DNA of 64,000 nt from the NCBI RefSeq assembly GCF_019703515.2, contig NC_059385.1, forward strand, positions 29,988,001 to 30,052,000, in the 5' to 3' direction. This document shows positions 42,780-54,039 of the stretch, one piece after another. The first letter of the stretch is position 1. The number at the start of each line of letters is the position of its first letter. The stretch is from Myxocyprinus asiaticus. Its lineage: Eukaryota > Chordata > Actinopteri > Cypriniformes > Catostomidae. Made by a program: the position numbers and the translations under genes. The notes beneath the pieces are model-generated. The model was not told where the DNA came from. It ran no database searches and saw only the letters and a list, made by a program, of their open reading frames with translations.

Positions 42780-44155
42780 TTGCTTTTTGTCTCTTTTGTT
42801 CTGCCCATTCAGAGGATAATATAAATAATTTATTTACTGAGATGCTATTCAGATCTCGTGCATATTTCATAAGCACTCATGTTGCATGAACAGATAAAGA
42901 CAAATATGAGACTTTGGTAGTAAGCCTGTATTTTGCTTCTTGGAATCTCTGAGAAAAGCTTGTATTTACTCGGGGGTTAAAATGAATTGCAACCTGTGCT
43001 CATTTGCACCCCTATTATTAAGTTAGTCTTAACAGTTATCTTTCAGTTTTGTCAGTTGGTTTGACATCCCCTATTTAGTTTTTTGTTTTTGTTTTTGTTG
43101 CTGTAGTTCTTACACCCTATATAGAAAATGGTATAGTCTTTTCTTTCAGATAAAAAAAGTCCATGGAACGACTTGAATCAGTTTGTTAGTTTTATTCCAT
43201 CTGTTCTGCCAAAATAAAGGATGCACCTGCATTTATTCTTGGCACGGACACTTTTGTCAGTGTGTATTCCACAGCATTCCATGCAATTTAAGTTAATGCA
43301 CATACTTGGCAAACCACAACTTCTAAATCTGTTACTTTGAGAATTAATGCTGTTTGTTTGCATGCTCAGTCATGTGAGACATCATTTGGAGAAGAGGAAC
43401 ATGGGAAATGTAAGCCATCAGCTGGAATTATTCATCAGTGGTCTGTGATGCTAACTTTGAGCACTTCCTGTTCTGCTAGACTTCCTGTAGTGATAGGAAT
43501 GGGCACTTCAAGAATGAAGGAAAGCTAGTTGACAAAATGTGGGGGGCTGTTACAGCTTAGTGCTAATGGAATTAGTCCTGCAGATGCAATGCTCAAGTGT
43601 CCAGATACAGCCATACATTTTCTTTCCGAGAGGGGAGCCAGCCTTTGAAGATAAAGAGCAGAATTAAACAGTGAAGTAATGAGTTGCTTAACACTTTGTT
43701 TTGACTGAGGGGATGAAAGTGTTTTCTTTTCAATCTGGTTTGATATAGCTGATAGCATAAAAATAGGCCCTACAGTAACGTTAAATTTCCAGCAATGTTT
43801 CTCGCGGTTTTGGCGAAAGTTTAACCTTTACATGACGTAATTGCAGTTGCCTAAAAGTCATAATAATAAGTCCGAATAAAAATGAAATGTAAAAATAAAA
43901 CTACAAGCTACTGGTCTTCACTGTTTGAATATAATACATGAATACCTTTTAATGCTACTAAAGTTATCCAGCCCAGAGCAGTGAGTGGTTTTCTTGTTAT
44001 TGTTGTTTGATTAATAGCCTATTAATTACATTCTAGACAACAGCAGGTCTATTAGGTTACATTTACAAATCAAGTCTGATATTCTGATACAAATCTGCTT
44101 TTTTACCATTGTTTATGTTCACTTTAAACATAACTGACTGTGTTTACATGAAAAC
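42780..44155. other. Intron sequence without recognised features
   Basis: Mostly unique AT-rich DNA. Isolated open frames (for example 43178-43363 minus, 43337-43528 plus) lack motifs and splice context. I see no gene or clear repeat. Confidence 0.5.
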
Positions 44156-44159
44156 CTCT

Positions 44160-44337
44160 CCAGTGGTGGAAAGAGTACTGATTTTGTATTTATTTATTTA
44201 TTTTTTACTTAAGTTAAAGTACTGCTACTGAAGAAATAATTCACTTGAGTACAAGTAGAAGTACTGATAAATATTATGACTCAAGTAAGAGTAAATAAGT
44301 CATTCAAAAAACTACTCAAGTAATTACGGTACGTTAC
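44160..44337 (+). repeat. 'gtggaaagagtact...tactcaagtaa' transposon end, left
   Basis: Begins gtggtggaaagagtactgat and has repeated acttaag/actcaagtaa words. It resembles the reverse of 51985-52140 (ending gttactttccacctctg), the two ends of a well-known fish repeat type. Whether both belong to one interrupted element cannot be told. The hAT element at 44338 lies immediately inside. Confidence 0.6.
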
Positions 44338-45466
44338 TAGGGCTGCCCCCAACCAAAGATTTTCCTAGTCGACTAGTAGGCGTTAGTTTAAACCATTAGT
44401 CGACTAGTCAAAATATTAGACCATAATAATTATAAATTTTAAATATAAATTTTACAAGCGCATGCACGCAGCGAGCCGCAGTGACACTGGCAAAAGCGGT
44501 AATGTTTCTTAATGTGTTGGAAAAATCAGCAAGGAGACTGTCTGAACATTTTGTTAATTTATAGAGAGAAATGCACATTAGGGTTGTGTCGACAGACGAT
44601 GATCTCGGGGATCGACGATGGTCAGAGTGATCGCCAATAGCTGATGCTTTTGATCATGTCAAGATGATATTTGGCTCGTTTTCCCATATATTAAATTATT
44701 ATTATTAGGCTATTATTATTATTATCAAATTAATATTACAAATAATTTGCCCGTAGACACACAGACATGCGCTAGAAGAAACACACTTTATTATATTATT
44801 AAGAACAGATGACAGAAAAGCCGTCTATGCGCATATATGATGCGCTGATACAGAGGTGTGCAATCTCGTGGAACACGTGCATGTAAAAGGATTTTACTCT
44901 TTCATTGTTTCTGTCTTCTGATTATTTTTTTATTTTTTTTATTTTTTTGCAAGAACAGTATCGTCTATGAGTGCTGCAAATGACCTCAGACATCTCAGCT
45001 TAGGAGGTGCTTTGAGTTCAGTTCACTTTATTTCCACAGAGCAGTTCATTGTGACCAACTCTGCAGCCTATACATCAGTGATTAAAACATAAAATAATAC
45101 AAAAACACGTTCACCTCAAACCATGATTTATATTTCAGTGATTATTATCATCATTATAATTTTTATAATGAACATTATAATGTTGTTATGTCTTCATTTG
45201 TAAGAAATTTTCCACCTGCATGTTTAGACGGATACTTCCCTGACAGTAAATGGAAAGGTGGTTACTTATATATATATATATCACTTCATTATTTTAGTTG
45301 CTTTTTCATTTCGTTTGGAGTGCAATTTGAATTTAGAAATGTATTTGATTTAAGTTTTTAGTTTTTTAAATAAATTAAATTAATTTTCAATGCAAAATAA
45401 CTAAAGCAAGAATATTCACCGATCCCTCAACCCAGGGGTTGCCAATGTAATTGGATATTGTATTGG

Positions 45467-45539
<73 letters not shown>

Positions 45540-45902
45540 AAGGAGGGAACAAAATGAATTTATTCACACACAAGATGTATCTTCCCAAGATGTATCAGTA
45601 CTCAACCGGTAGAGAATGCACAGATGAAGTAGGTTAGTTTCCAAAGAGATATTGTAAAGCCATCTTTCAAAAAGTTGAACAACACACATTTTAATTGCAC
45701 AATTTTTTTCCAGTTTCATTTACATTTTTTGTTAAAATAACTAAAAGATTAAGTTAAAAGTTTGAAATCAAGGTGTCTTGCTTTATTGTGTAGGCTAGTT
45801 TAAGTTTTTTTTTTTTCTGTGACCAACTGACCAATCAAAACTTGGTCAACCAAGACTCTTTTCATCGACAAACGTTTGGTCGACTATTAGGGGGCAGCCC
45901 TA
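44338..45902. mobile_element. hAT-type element with TAGGGCTGCC ends
   Basis: 1565 bp from TAGGGCTGCCCCC (44338) to the inverse GGGGGCAGCCCTA (45902); subterminal gactagtcgactag-type repeats follow on both sides. Flanking 8-mers tacgttac (44330-44337) and caagttac (45903-45910) match at 6 of 8. Inside is a 67-bp AT microsatellite. No transposase frame recognised. Confidence 0.85.
45471..45537. repeat. (AT)n microsatellite
   Basis: About thirty-three AT units inside the hAT-type element. Confidence 0.95.
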
Positions 45903-45910
45903 CAAGTTAC

Positions 45911-47005
45911 TTTATGAAAATTATATTATATATAGTATATATACTTCCATTTTTAGAACACAAAGACATTTGTGTTCTTGAAAGAAATTGATGCTTAATT
46001 CCATTTTTTCTTTTCCTGTGATGGCAAACATATACTGTCACCTATTCCCTACAAAAGCATTCTAAAGTGCTAATTTGGTACTCAAGAAAATTTTCTTATT
46101 ATTAGAACAATTGAAAATGGTTGCGCTACCATACAGAATTGGGTTTTGGAATTTAATTTGTCAATCTGTCCGAGACAGATTTATTATAAGGGCTTATAAT
46201 ACTAACCTATGATATGAAAATAAACAATATTTTGACTTCTAAAGCCACTTTTTGTGTTGTCTAATAAATGCTTTACCCGTCTGCCACAATAATGCTTTTA
46301 CATTATTTATAATTATTTAATAATTATGTTCAATATACAGTGGGTTTTCTTCCCCATTTGCTGAGGTTCTTACAAGTTGCTTTACACTTGCAAGTCAAAT
46401 TTTGGTTTTAAAAATAGGCAAAAAAAACACAATTCTCCTGAAATTCTATTTTCTGTTAAAGTCTATTGTTTTAGAGAGATGAAGGTTATTCCATGCATTA
46501 CTGTTTTAAAAAAATTATATCTAACCAGGAGAGGGAAGTGGACAGCCAGATGCACAACAAAAAGACAAGTAAATCACAGTCTCTAGTTTGAGAAACAGAC
46601 TCCTCACAGGTCCTAAACTAGCAGCTTCTAAATGCCAAAGACCTGCACTGCTGCAAGAGGATTCTTGGACAAACAGAACATTTTAAGAATACAACATTTA
46701 TTAAAATAGAAATAGCCATTTGTAACATTCTAAATATCTCTAAATCATCTCTAAACTACATAATGTGCATTGTGACTGAAACACATTCCTATTTCAGGTT
46801 TATTCTCATATATGGATGTCCAAGTATTTTGGCTATTAAGTTAACATACTGTACAAAACTAATATAATGCAATATCATACAGAGGAAATGTATCCTCTAT
46901 GATATTGCAGCAATTATCCAGATATGGAATGAGATTGTTAAACAAACTGTTATCAACTTCTGCATGCCAACTGAACAGAATAAGGCAAAAATAAACATTT
47001 CACAC
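45911..47005. other. AT-rich intron sequence
   Basis: No gene, no clear transposon ends. A palindromic pair, atgcaatatcatacagagg / cctctatgatattgca, lies at about 46865-46905 and would form a short hairpin. Confidence 0.5.
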
Positions 47006-47008
47006 CCC

Positions 47009-47242
47009 TGATAGCACAGGAACATCTCCCAGATGTCTGTTTGATGTGTGTGTTTATATCTGGAAGACATATTTTTTAGGTTGTTTGCTCGTCTGCAATA
47101 TGTCTAAAAGATGTTTCCTCTCAGATGTCAATAAGACATTCAGCAGATGTCTTTGAATGTATCTTAATTTGATTATGATGCTTTCCAGATGAAAAGATCT
47201 AAAACAGACATCTCAAAGATGTACATGTGCTATCTGGGACAG
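47009..47242. mobile_element. Small MITE with 'agatgtct' repeats
   Basis: Ends tgatagcacaggaacatct and the inverse agatgtacatgtgctatc. The interior repeats agatgtct/agacat motifs on both strands. Non-coding, ~230 bp. Confidence 0.7.
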
Positions 47243-47351
47243 TGTTTAGTGAGAGATATCATTGATTCAAACACTAAAAGTGGTTGTTCTGTATTTGTAT
47301 TTTTGTATTACAGTTGTAATAATAAAGTCTTAATTAACATTATGGTTATTT

Positions 47352-48053
47352 AACCTTTTCGCCCATGAGTTTCTCCTGTTCTAACGGATCTCCCAGCATG
47401 AGTTCTTTAATGCACACAATAATTAAAATACATCTTATCTCACACTACACAGCAGATGCACTGGAGGACAGATTATATCACAGCAGGTGCACTGAAGGCC
47501 AGATTATATATTATCAAATGTGATTGATTATGATAGATAAGATGCGATCGAAAATGCACTTGCCGGCTATGCTCGCCGTCATATTTTCGTTGTAATGCAA
47601 GATGGGATTCTGAGTTTGTATTGCCATAGAAGCATACAAAAGGAGGAGAATAGAAGGTTCTAAAAACCTAGCCCTTCCACTCTCTCAGCCCCAGAAGTGG
47701 TTGTGATGGACGGAATGGGAGAAAGCTTGTGTGGACTGACTAGTTTTTATATTCTTTTACATCAGAAAACATGGCCAGAGCGCTGCATCAGTGCGCTCCA
47801 ACGGTAGCGGCTTTATACTTTTATTTAGAGATTGTTTTAAAGTTAGTAACATATAAAAATAAAAATTAAATATTGTGACGTTGAAAAGACTATTTGAGCA
47901 GATGGTTCATTATGACAACTGCTTCAGTCATTATGACAACCGATTTTGCTTGTAAACAGCAGCATCAATGCAAATCAAACCGGTTTGATCGTACACATCT
48001 GAGCCCAGCCTAGTGTAATCACACCGGTTTGATCGTACGTGCGAAAGGGTTAA
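47352..48053. mobile_element. MITE-like element with 'aaccctttcgc' ends
   Basis: Left end taaccttttcgcccatgag and right end gtgcgaaagggttaa form inverted termini about 700 bp apart. The interior has duplicated cagcag(a/g)tgcactg(g/a)agg blocks near 47450-47500 and a repeated ggtttgatcgtac block near 47985-48040. No coding sequence. Confidence 0.65.
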
Positions 48054-48489
48054 CATATTGTTATATTATTATTAAGTAAATTGTAGCATTTTGTTACAAT
48101 ATGTTTTGTGATTTCTCATACCTTCTTTATATAACATCCAGCCCTTGCGCACTTTTGGCCTCTAGCAGGTGAGGCTTTTCAGACAGATAAACAGCAGCAC
48201 AGGGCAGGGAACTTAGGCGGAGCATGTGTAAGGCTGGGTGAGGCTTAGCCTTCCACTGGCCAGTAAAATATCTCAGTTCCCCCACCTCATATAGCCTACA
48301 AATTTTAATTACTAGCAGGAAGGGAAAACTGACTCTAGATCAGTGGCCATGGTCAAATTCATCTTCAAACATAAAATCACTTAAGACACTGCATGGGTTG
48401 TCTTTATTTCTGAAAGAATTAAGCATTTTAAAACAAATATAAAATAACATTGTGCAGTTAATTAATTAATACATATTTATTAGATTATA

Positions 48490-48840
48490 GTTGTCATTTT
48501 ATTTGCATAGTGCTTTTCACAACACACACTGTTTCAAAGCAGCATTACAGAAAATCATGCATTAACAGAAAATAAAACTGTAATATCTATAAAGTCTTAG
48601 AGTCATCATTGTGTAGTTTGATTAAATATGATTGTAAATTGTCTATAAAAATAAATAATTAAATAATAATTGTATTCAGAACCCCAGTGAGCAAGCCGAA
48701 GGCGACTGTGGCAAAGAACACAAAACTCCATAAGATGTTGGTTAATGGAGAAAAATAACCTTGGGAGAAACCAGGCTCAGTGTAGGGGCCAGTTCCCCTC
48801 TGGCTAAACAGCATGAATATAATGCCAATATTAGTTATTT
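48490..48840. repeat. Dispersed fish repeat
   Basis: Contains gcaagccgaaggcgactgtgg and ccttgggagaaaccaggctc, blocks I recognise from repeats spread through fish genomes. Non-coding. Confidence 0.6.
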
Positions 48841-49674
48841 ATGTGCAGTGCAAGTCATGGTTTAAAATTAATAAACTAAGTAAGTGTTAAGGGCCAATGT
48901 TTAATCAAAGATTTTGTATGAACTATAAGATTAATGTCTAATGTCTTTGAAATTCAGCCTGGATTAATTGCAGAAGTTCACATTGATGTTTTGTCCTTTG
49001 TTAGTTGGCCGATGAAGGCTTTCTAATTATATTATAGTTGCACTGAAACGAGTGTATCCACATTTGTAACATTCCATTCCTTGCATCCATTCACATTTAA
49101 ATCAATAGCCTAAGCATCCAATCAAACTCGAAACGATCCAGCATGAAGATGACTGAAAATTAAATCATTATCGTTCCTTGAACTTGTGAAGTAGACTCTC
49201 CACTGGATTGTATTTTAATTTCCAAAACCTTAAATCAACTGCATGACATAAGCCTGTAGGGGCGTGACCACTTTCAACGGCGTATGCAGGTCCAAACGGT
49301 TCCATATTTTTTAAAAAAATTATTTTTATTTTGCTGCATTAGCAAAGAGTGCTTACAACATATTATTAAATTTGCTGTTATGCCGATAAAATAAATCGTG
49401 CATATTTGCTTGCTGTAGCCTAATATTGAGTCGCTAAAATAATTTTTAATAATATTATTAATATGAGTAGCTTACTGGCATCCGTGTAAACAACAATAAT
49501 AACCATTTGTTCATCTGGAAGGTTTTGCATGGAGTGTGAACATATACAGTTGGTATTAGATACCATTTAATAAAATATTTTGTCTTGAATGCAGGGGTTA
49601 AATTGAGATTTCAGAAGTGGGGAACATTAAAATCGTGTGATTGCTGTTATAACATCCATTCAATTAAAAAATAT

Positions 49675-50456
49675 GTAAAATATGTTTGGAATAATGTACA
49701 GATTTAGCTGTTTTAGAAGGAAATTGGTACTTTAATTCACCAAAGTGGCATTCAAGTGATCACAAAGTGTAGTCAGGACATTCTGATGTAAAAAAAAAAC
49801 CAGCACCATCACTATTTGAAAAAAGACATTTTTGATAAAAACCTAGACAGGCCCCATTTCCAACAGCCATCACTCCAACACCTTGTCCTTGAATAATCAG
49901 GCCAAATTGTTAATTTGGTACTAGAAAATCACTTGCCATTATATCAAACACAGCTGAAAGCTATTTGGTTTGTTAAATGAAGCTTAACATTGTCTTTGTG
50001 TTTGTGCTTGAAAAAGAGTTGCCACTGCATGCAATAGACTGGCATGTCTTAAGGTCAATATTAGGTAAAAAATGGCAAAAAAGAAATAGCTTTCTTCAGA
50101 AACTCATCAGTCAATCATTGTTTTGAGGAATGAAGGCTATACAATGCTTGAAATTGCCAAAAAAAAAACAAAAAAAAACTGAAGATTTCATACAAAGGTG
50201 TTCACTACAGTCTTCAAAGACAAAGAACAACTGGCTCTAACAAGGACAGAAAGAGATGTGGAATGCTCAGATGTACAACTAAACAAGTTCTGAAAAAAAA
50301 AAAAAAAAAATTCAAATTGTAATAGTAATTTTTCATGTTATTAATGTCCTGACTATAAATTGTGATCAGTTGAATGTCACTTTGGTGAATAAAAGTACCA
50401 ATTTCTTTCCATAAAAGCAAAATCTGTACATTATTCCAAACTTTTTGCCACCAGTG
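49675..50456 (+). mobile_element. Internally deleted Tc1-like element
   Basis: Ends are inverted: tttggaataatgtacagatttagc near 49683 and gcaaaatctgtacattattccaaact near 50417-50441, with aaattggtacttt / aaagtaccaattt inside them. Only the 5' part of the transposase gene remains (50063-50290); the catalytic domain is deleted. Confidence 0.85.
50063..50290 (+). pseudogene. Tc1-like transposase N-terminal fragment
   Basis: Reads, with a frame slip at an A-rich tract near 50160-50178, through KKLSSETHQSIIVLRNEGYT, a helix-turn-helix stretch, then VHYSLQRQRTTGSNKDRKRC and a CTTKQ segment. This is the paired-like DNA-binding region of Tc1 transposases. It ends at a poly-A run where the internal deletion begins; no DDE residues remain. 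Confidence 0.85.
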
Positions 50457-50486
50457 TATATATATATATATCCTTCTGATATATCA

Positions 50487-50540
<54 letters not shown>
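50456..50540. repeat. (AT)n microsatellites
   Basis: Two AT runs (about 50456-50471 and 50489-50540) separated by ccttctgatatatcaag. Confidence 0.93.
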
Positions 50541-50543
<3 letters not shown>

Positions 50544-50551
50544 CTTCCTTC

Positions 50552-50675
50552 GGAATTGAACCAGCATCCTTCTGATTACCAGTTACGTGCTTTAGCCCAC
50601 TACGCCACCACCACCACGAGTGGTAGTGGGCTAAAGCACATAACTGGTAATCAGAAGGATGCTGGTTCAATTCCC
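50552..50675. repeat. Head-to-head palindrome of tRNA-like SINE heads
   Basis: Two copies of the same tRNA-derived head face each other: ggaattgaaccagcatcctt on the left is the inverse of aggatgctggttcaattcc on the right, with about 58-bp arms separated by a few bases (ccaccacgag). The transcript or single strand would fold into a long hairpin. Confidence 0.9.
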
Positions 50676-50800
50676 ACAGTTATCACCATTGTGTCCTTGA
50701 GCAAGGCACTTAACTCCAGGTTGCTCCAGGGGGATTGTCCCTGTAATAAGTGCACTGTAAGTCACTTTGGATAAAAGCATCTGCCAAATGCAATAAATAT
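50612..50800 (+). mobile_element. tRNA-derived SINE, copy 1
   Basis: Head gtagtgggctaaagcacata, B-box-like ggttcaattcc, then the conserved body cattgtgtccttgagcaagg...ccagggggattgtccctgta and tail ggataaaagcatctgccaaa. This is a widespread fish SINE with a LINE-type 3' tail. A reversed head lies directly upstream, giving the palindrome. Confidence 0.9.
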
Positions 50801-51179
50801 TATGTCTGTCATTATATAACTTAATTCTTAACATAGTTATTTGATTTAGTATTCACATTAAAAGACAAAAAAATCTGTATTTTTTTTTAATAATGATGTC
50901 AGTTGTATTTTATGCATTTTATAAAAATCAGATGACAGCTGGAACAAGTTTATCTTCTTCTTGCCCGAGGTAAGGCGTCATCTTACCTTTGAACATGCTC
51001 AACTATCCACTTATTCCACAATTTAAAAGTAGGCTAAATGCACATTCTTAAGGGGTAATACAGCTTTGAAATAAACTAAGCAAAATTGCTTCTGCATATT
51101 GATCTCAGAAATGGGTGAGCAGTATTTTCGCGATTTCTATGAATTAGAGATTGGACCACAGAACAATAGAAGCACCCTG

Positions 51180-51600
51180 CAGTTCATTCATCCTCCGCCA
51201 TGTGGCAGGGAAGTACAGTACAGCACCGTAAGCAAGAGTGTAACCCGCTAGGACAGTTTATTTTGAACAAGAGGGGCGAATGGTTATGGAATTCAACTCG
51301 GGAGTACAATTCCAAACTGATGCGGATTGATAGAAGCGGAGAGCCCGTCTGTGCGCACGATGATGCGAAGAACCAGACAGCGGGAAAAAAAATTATGTTC
51401 AGTGAAAAGTCAAAAGAAGATGGCAATGTATGTAATTGTAACTATATCAGATGTTATTAATAAAACACGGGAACTCGTTGTGTGGGCATTTTTTTGCCCC
51501 CATATTTTGAATTTCGGGGATATTTTTTGTCAATTTCTGTGGCATTTTTGCCCCGAGTCCCCGTTAATTTCCGACACTATTGGCATTGTATCTTTCTAAG
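51180..51600. other. Non-repetitive stretch with overlapping short frames
   Basis: Frames of 80-90 codons overlap on both strands. The sequence is less AT-rich and ends near ttaataaaac. I recognise no protein motif and see no splice support, so I leave it unassigned; it may be part of a decayed transposon. Confidence 0.4.
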
Positions 51601-51984
51601 GTATTTAAAAAGTTTGTTTTAGACCTATAGAAGCAAGTAAACAAGATATCCCCACATATATGTCAAATTACATTGTGTTAATGTTTAATGTGCACAGTTA
51701 AATCATTGCCTACCTTAAAATCACAGTATTACAGTTCTTGTATAGAGACAGGGCAGAAAGTCTTGGAGAAGCTAGAGAAGAGAGGACACCGATGGCAGTT
51801 TATGCAAGCTGCTATGCTCATGATGCTGTGCCCTGTGGGCTTCCATCATGCCGCGTACAGCATGTTTTAGTTTATAAACAGATTTAGTGCTTATAATGTG
51901 CAGATTTCTTCTTTCCAAAAAACTTCCAAAAATTCAGAAATATTATGTTTTGGTTTTTTTTGTGTTTTTTTTTGTACTATGTAA

Positions 51985-52140
51985 TTGTGGTGAAAAATAA
52001 CTGTAGTGAAGTTGAGTACTTAATTTTAATCAACTCAGGCAAAAGTACTATTATTTATTTATACTTAAAAAAGTAGAAAAATGTGAAAAATGTACTCAAG
52101 TACTGTAACAAGAGTAGCTGTAATTCGTTACTTTCCACCT
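51985..52140 (-). repeat. 'gtggaaag...tactcaagta' transposon end, right
   Basis: Words gtactcaagtactgtaac and gttactttccacctctga face outward to the right, the mirror of the end at 44160. A related fragment continues at 52490-52608 on the far side of the SINE. Confidence 0.6.
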
Positions 52141-52258
52141 CTGAACCTTGCCAAGATGGGCATTTTGGCATAATTTTTAAGTGTAGGCTATTTGACCGTT
52201 TAGGTGTGTATCCGCATTAGCGCGAGCGCTCTCACAGCACATGCGTGTAAAACCAAAA

Positions 52259-52286
52259 GCACACACACACACACACACACACACAT
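52259..52286. repeat. (CA)n microsatellite
   Basis: About fourteen CA units directly before the SINE copy. Confidence 0.95.
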
Positions 52287-52289
52287 AAG

Positions 52290-52490
52290 GAGTGGTGGTG
52301 GCGTAGTGGGCTAAAGCACATAACCGGTAATCAGAAGGTTGCTGGTTCAATCCCCACAGCCACCACCATTGTGTCCTTGAGCAAGGCACTTAACTCCAGG
52401 TTGCTCCAGGGGGATTGTCCCTGTAATAAGTGCACTGTAAGTTGCTTTGGATAAAAGCGTCTGCCAAATGCATAAATGTAAATATAAAAC
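52290..52490 (+). mobile_element. tRNA-derived SINE, copy 2
   Basis: Complete copy: tRNA-like head (gtggtggcgtagtgggctaa ... ggttgctggttcaatcccc), body with gtccttgagcaaggcactta, and tail ttggataaaagcgtctgcca followed by aaatgcataaatgtaaat. Same family as 50612-50800 but with a single, unduplicated head. Confidence 0.92.
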
Positions 52491-52610
52491 ATAAATGTAC
52501 TCAAGTAACATTATATAACTTTTAAACTACTTAAAGTACAATTCCTGAGAAAAACTACTCAATTACAGTAACGAGAATATTTTTAATTTGTTACTTTACA
52601 TCCCTTAAAT

Positions 52611-54033
52611 TAGGGCCGTTGATTTAATGTGTTAATTCAGCATGATTAATTATATAAAAAAAATAACATGTTGAAAAATGTTCAATTAATCATTCCCTCA
52701 GGACCATAATCAGGAATAGTCTTACCTTCAGTGCAATTCAAGCCTGAGTCCCAGTCAGCAGGGGACAGTAAGTCCAACTGCAGCTGTATAGGAAACACGC
52801 GGCTGTACAGTCAACAAACCACACAGCACAAGATGAGGATGTATTCTTACATTTAATCAAAGCTGGACGGAGCACAAATCTGAATGCATGTGTCGCAAGA
52901 TTGTGCTTTTCTAAGTTTCAAACTATGTTTAACCTGACATAGCGTCCCATCAATGCTGGGTCTGTTCCAAAACATAGTGAGCTGCCTAGCTGTCTCCTGA
53001 CCACAAAGGCAGCTGTCTTCTCTGCCAGCATCCTAACTGAAATGGAGCCTCACAAGAGACCAATTTGGAAAGCACTACAAAAGTGGCAACTTCATGCGTC
53101 ATTCAAATAGCACTTCTCACGTGTGGCACACGGGAGACTTGACTCACAACTATTTTCATTACACGTGACGTGAGGGGAACCAAGTTATAAGCTAATGAGC
53201 ATACTGTACATAAATGTACATAGCAAACATACATTTTTGGGTAAAATCTCAATTTTCTATCATTTTAAACTATTTTTATTGAGTCTTTTCAGAACTGAAT
53301 GAATTAAAAGTGTATTTGTAATCAAAATGTATCTTGCTTAGTCTGCCATTTTGAAGGATACATACGATGCTACTTTAGAATTTTGCCAAAACTAGATATC
53401 TTAGGAGGCAGCATAATTAATATACTTACCTTTTGGGGGGGCTGGGTAGCTCAGCGAGTATTGATGCTGACTACCACCCCTGGAGTCGCGAGTTCAAATC
53501 CAGGGCGTGCTGAGAGACTCCAGCCAGGTCTCCTAAGCAACCAAATTGACCTGGTTGCTAGGGAGGGTAGAGTCACATGAAGTAATTTCCTCGTGGTCGC
53601 GATTAGGGGTTCTCACTCTCAATGGAGCGTGTGGTAAGTTGTGCGTGGATCGTGGTCAGTAGCATGAGCCTCCCGTGCTGTGAGTCTCTGCGGTGTCATG
53701 CACAGCGAGCCACATGATAAGATGCGCAGATTGACAGTCTCAGAAGTGGAGGCAACTGAGACTTGTCCTCCGCCACCCGGATTGAGGTGAGTAACCATGC
53801 CACCACGAGGACCTACTAAGTAGTGGGAATTGGGCATTCCAAATTGGGAGAAAAGGGGATAAAAATAAAAAAAGATACCTACCTTTTGGAACAGCCTTTA
53901 TGTCGGAAGTGTGCCTATGATGCCTTAAAATGCTGCCTCTGCAAATGTTGATATAAGTGATTAATCGTGATTAATTTATCTGAATATCATGTAATTAATT
54001 TGATTAATACATTTTTATCATTTGACAGCCCAA
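52611..54033. mobile_element. hAT-type element, 'attaatc' subterminal repeats
   Basis: Left end TAGGGCCGTTGATTTAATG; right end taatacatttttatcatttgacagccca. Both subterminal regions have gattaat words, as in the fish hAT families that start TAGGGCTGTC. No clean 8-bp duplication is seen, and no transposase remains. A SINE is nested inside. Confidence 0.65.
53437..53874 (+). mobile_element. Full-length long tRNA-derived SINE
   Basis: 438 bp. A complete tRNA-like head (53441-53515) has an A-box ctgggtagctcagcg and a B-box cgagttcaaatcc. The unrelated body (gactccagccaggtctcc, caaccaaattgacctg, gccacccggattgagg, gaattgggcattcca) and an A-rich tail follow. It is flanked by a 15-bp target duplication, atacttaccttttgg (53422-53436) and atacctaccttttgg (53875-53889), with one mismatch. 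Confidence 0.95.
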
Positions 54034-54039
54034 CTATAT

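Noticed and set aside
51200..51460. Overlapping 80-90 codon frames, considered as an exon
   Set aside because: Frames are open on both strands, lack motifs and have no consistent splice sites; possibly transposon-derived.
44160..52140. A single 8-kb transposon with 'gtggaaag' ends
   Set aside because: The two ends face each other correctly, but many unrelated elements lie between and no common target duplication was found; they may be separate copies.
53441..53515. Possible functional tRNA gene
   Set aside because: The A and B boxes are good, but the sequence continues into a SINE body with A-rich tail and target duplications.
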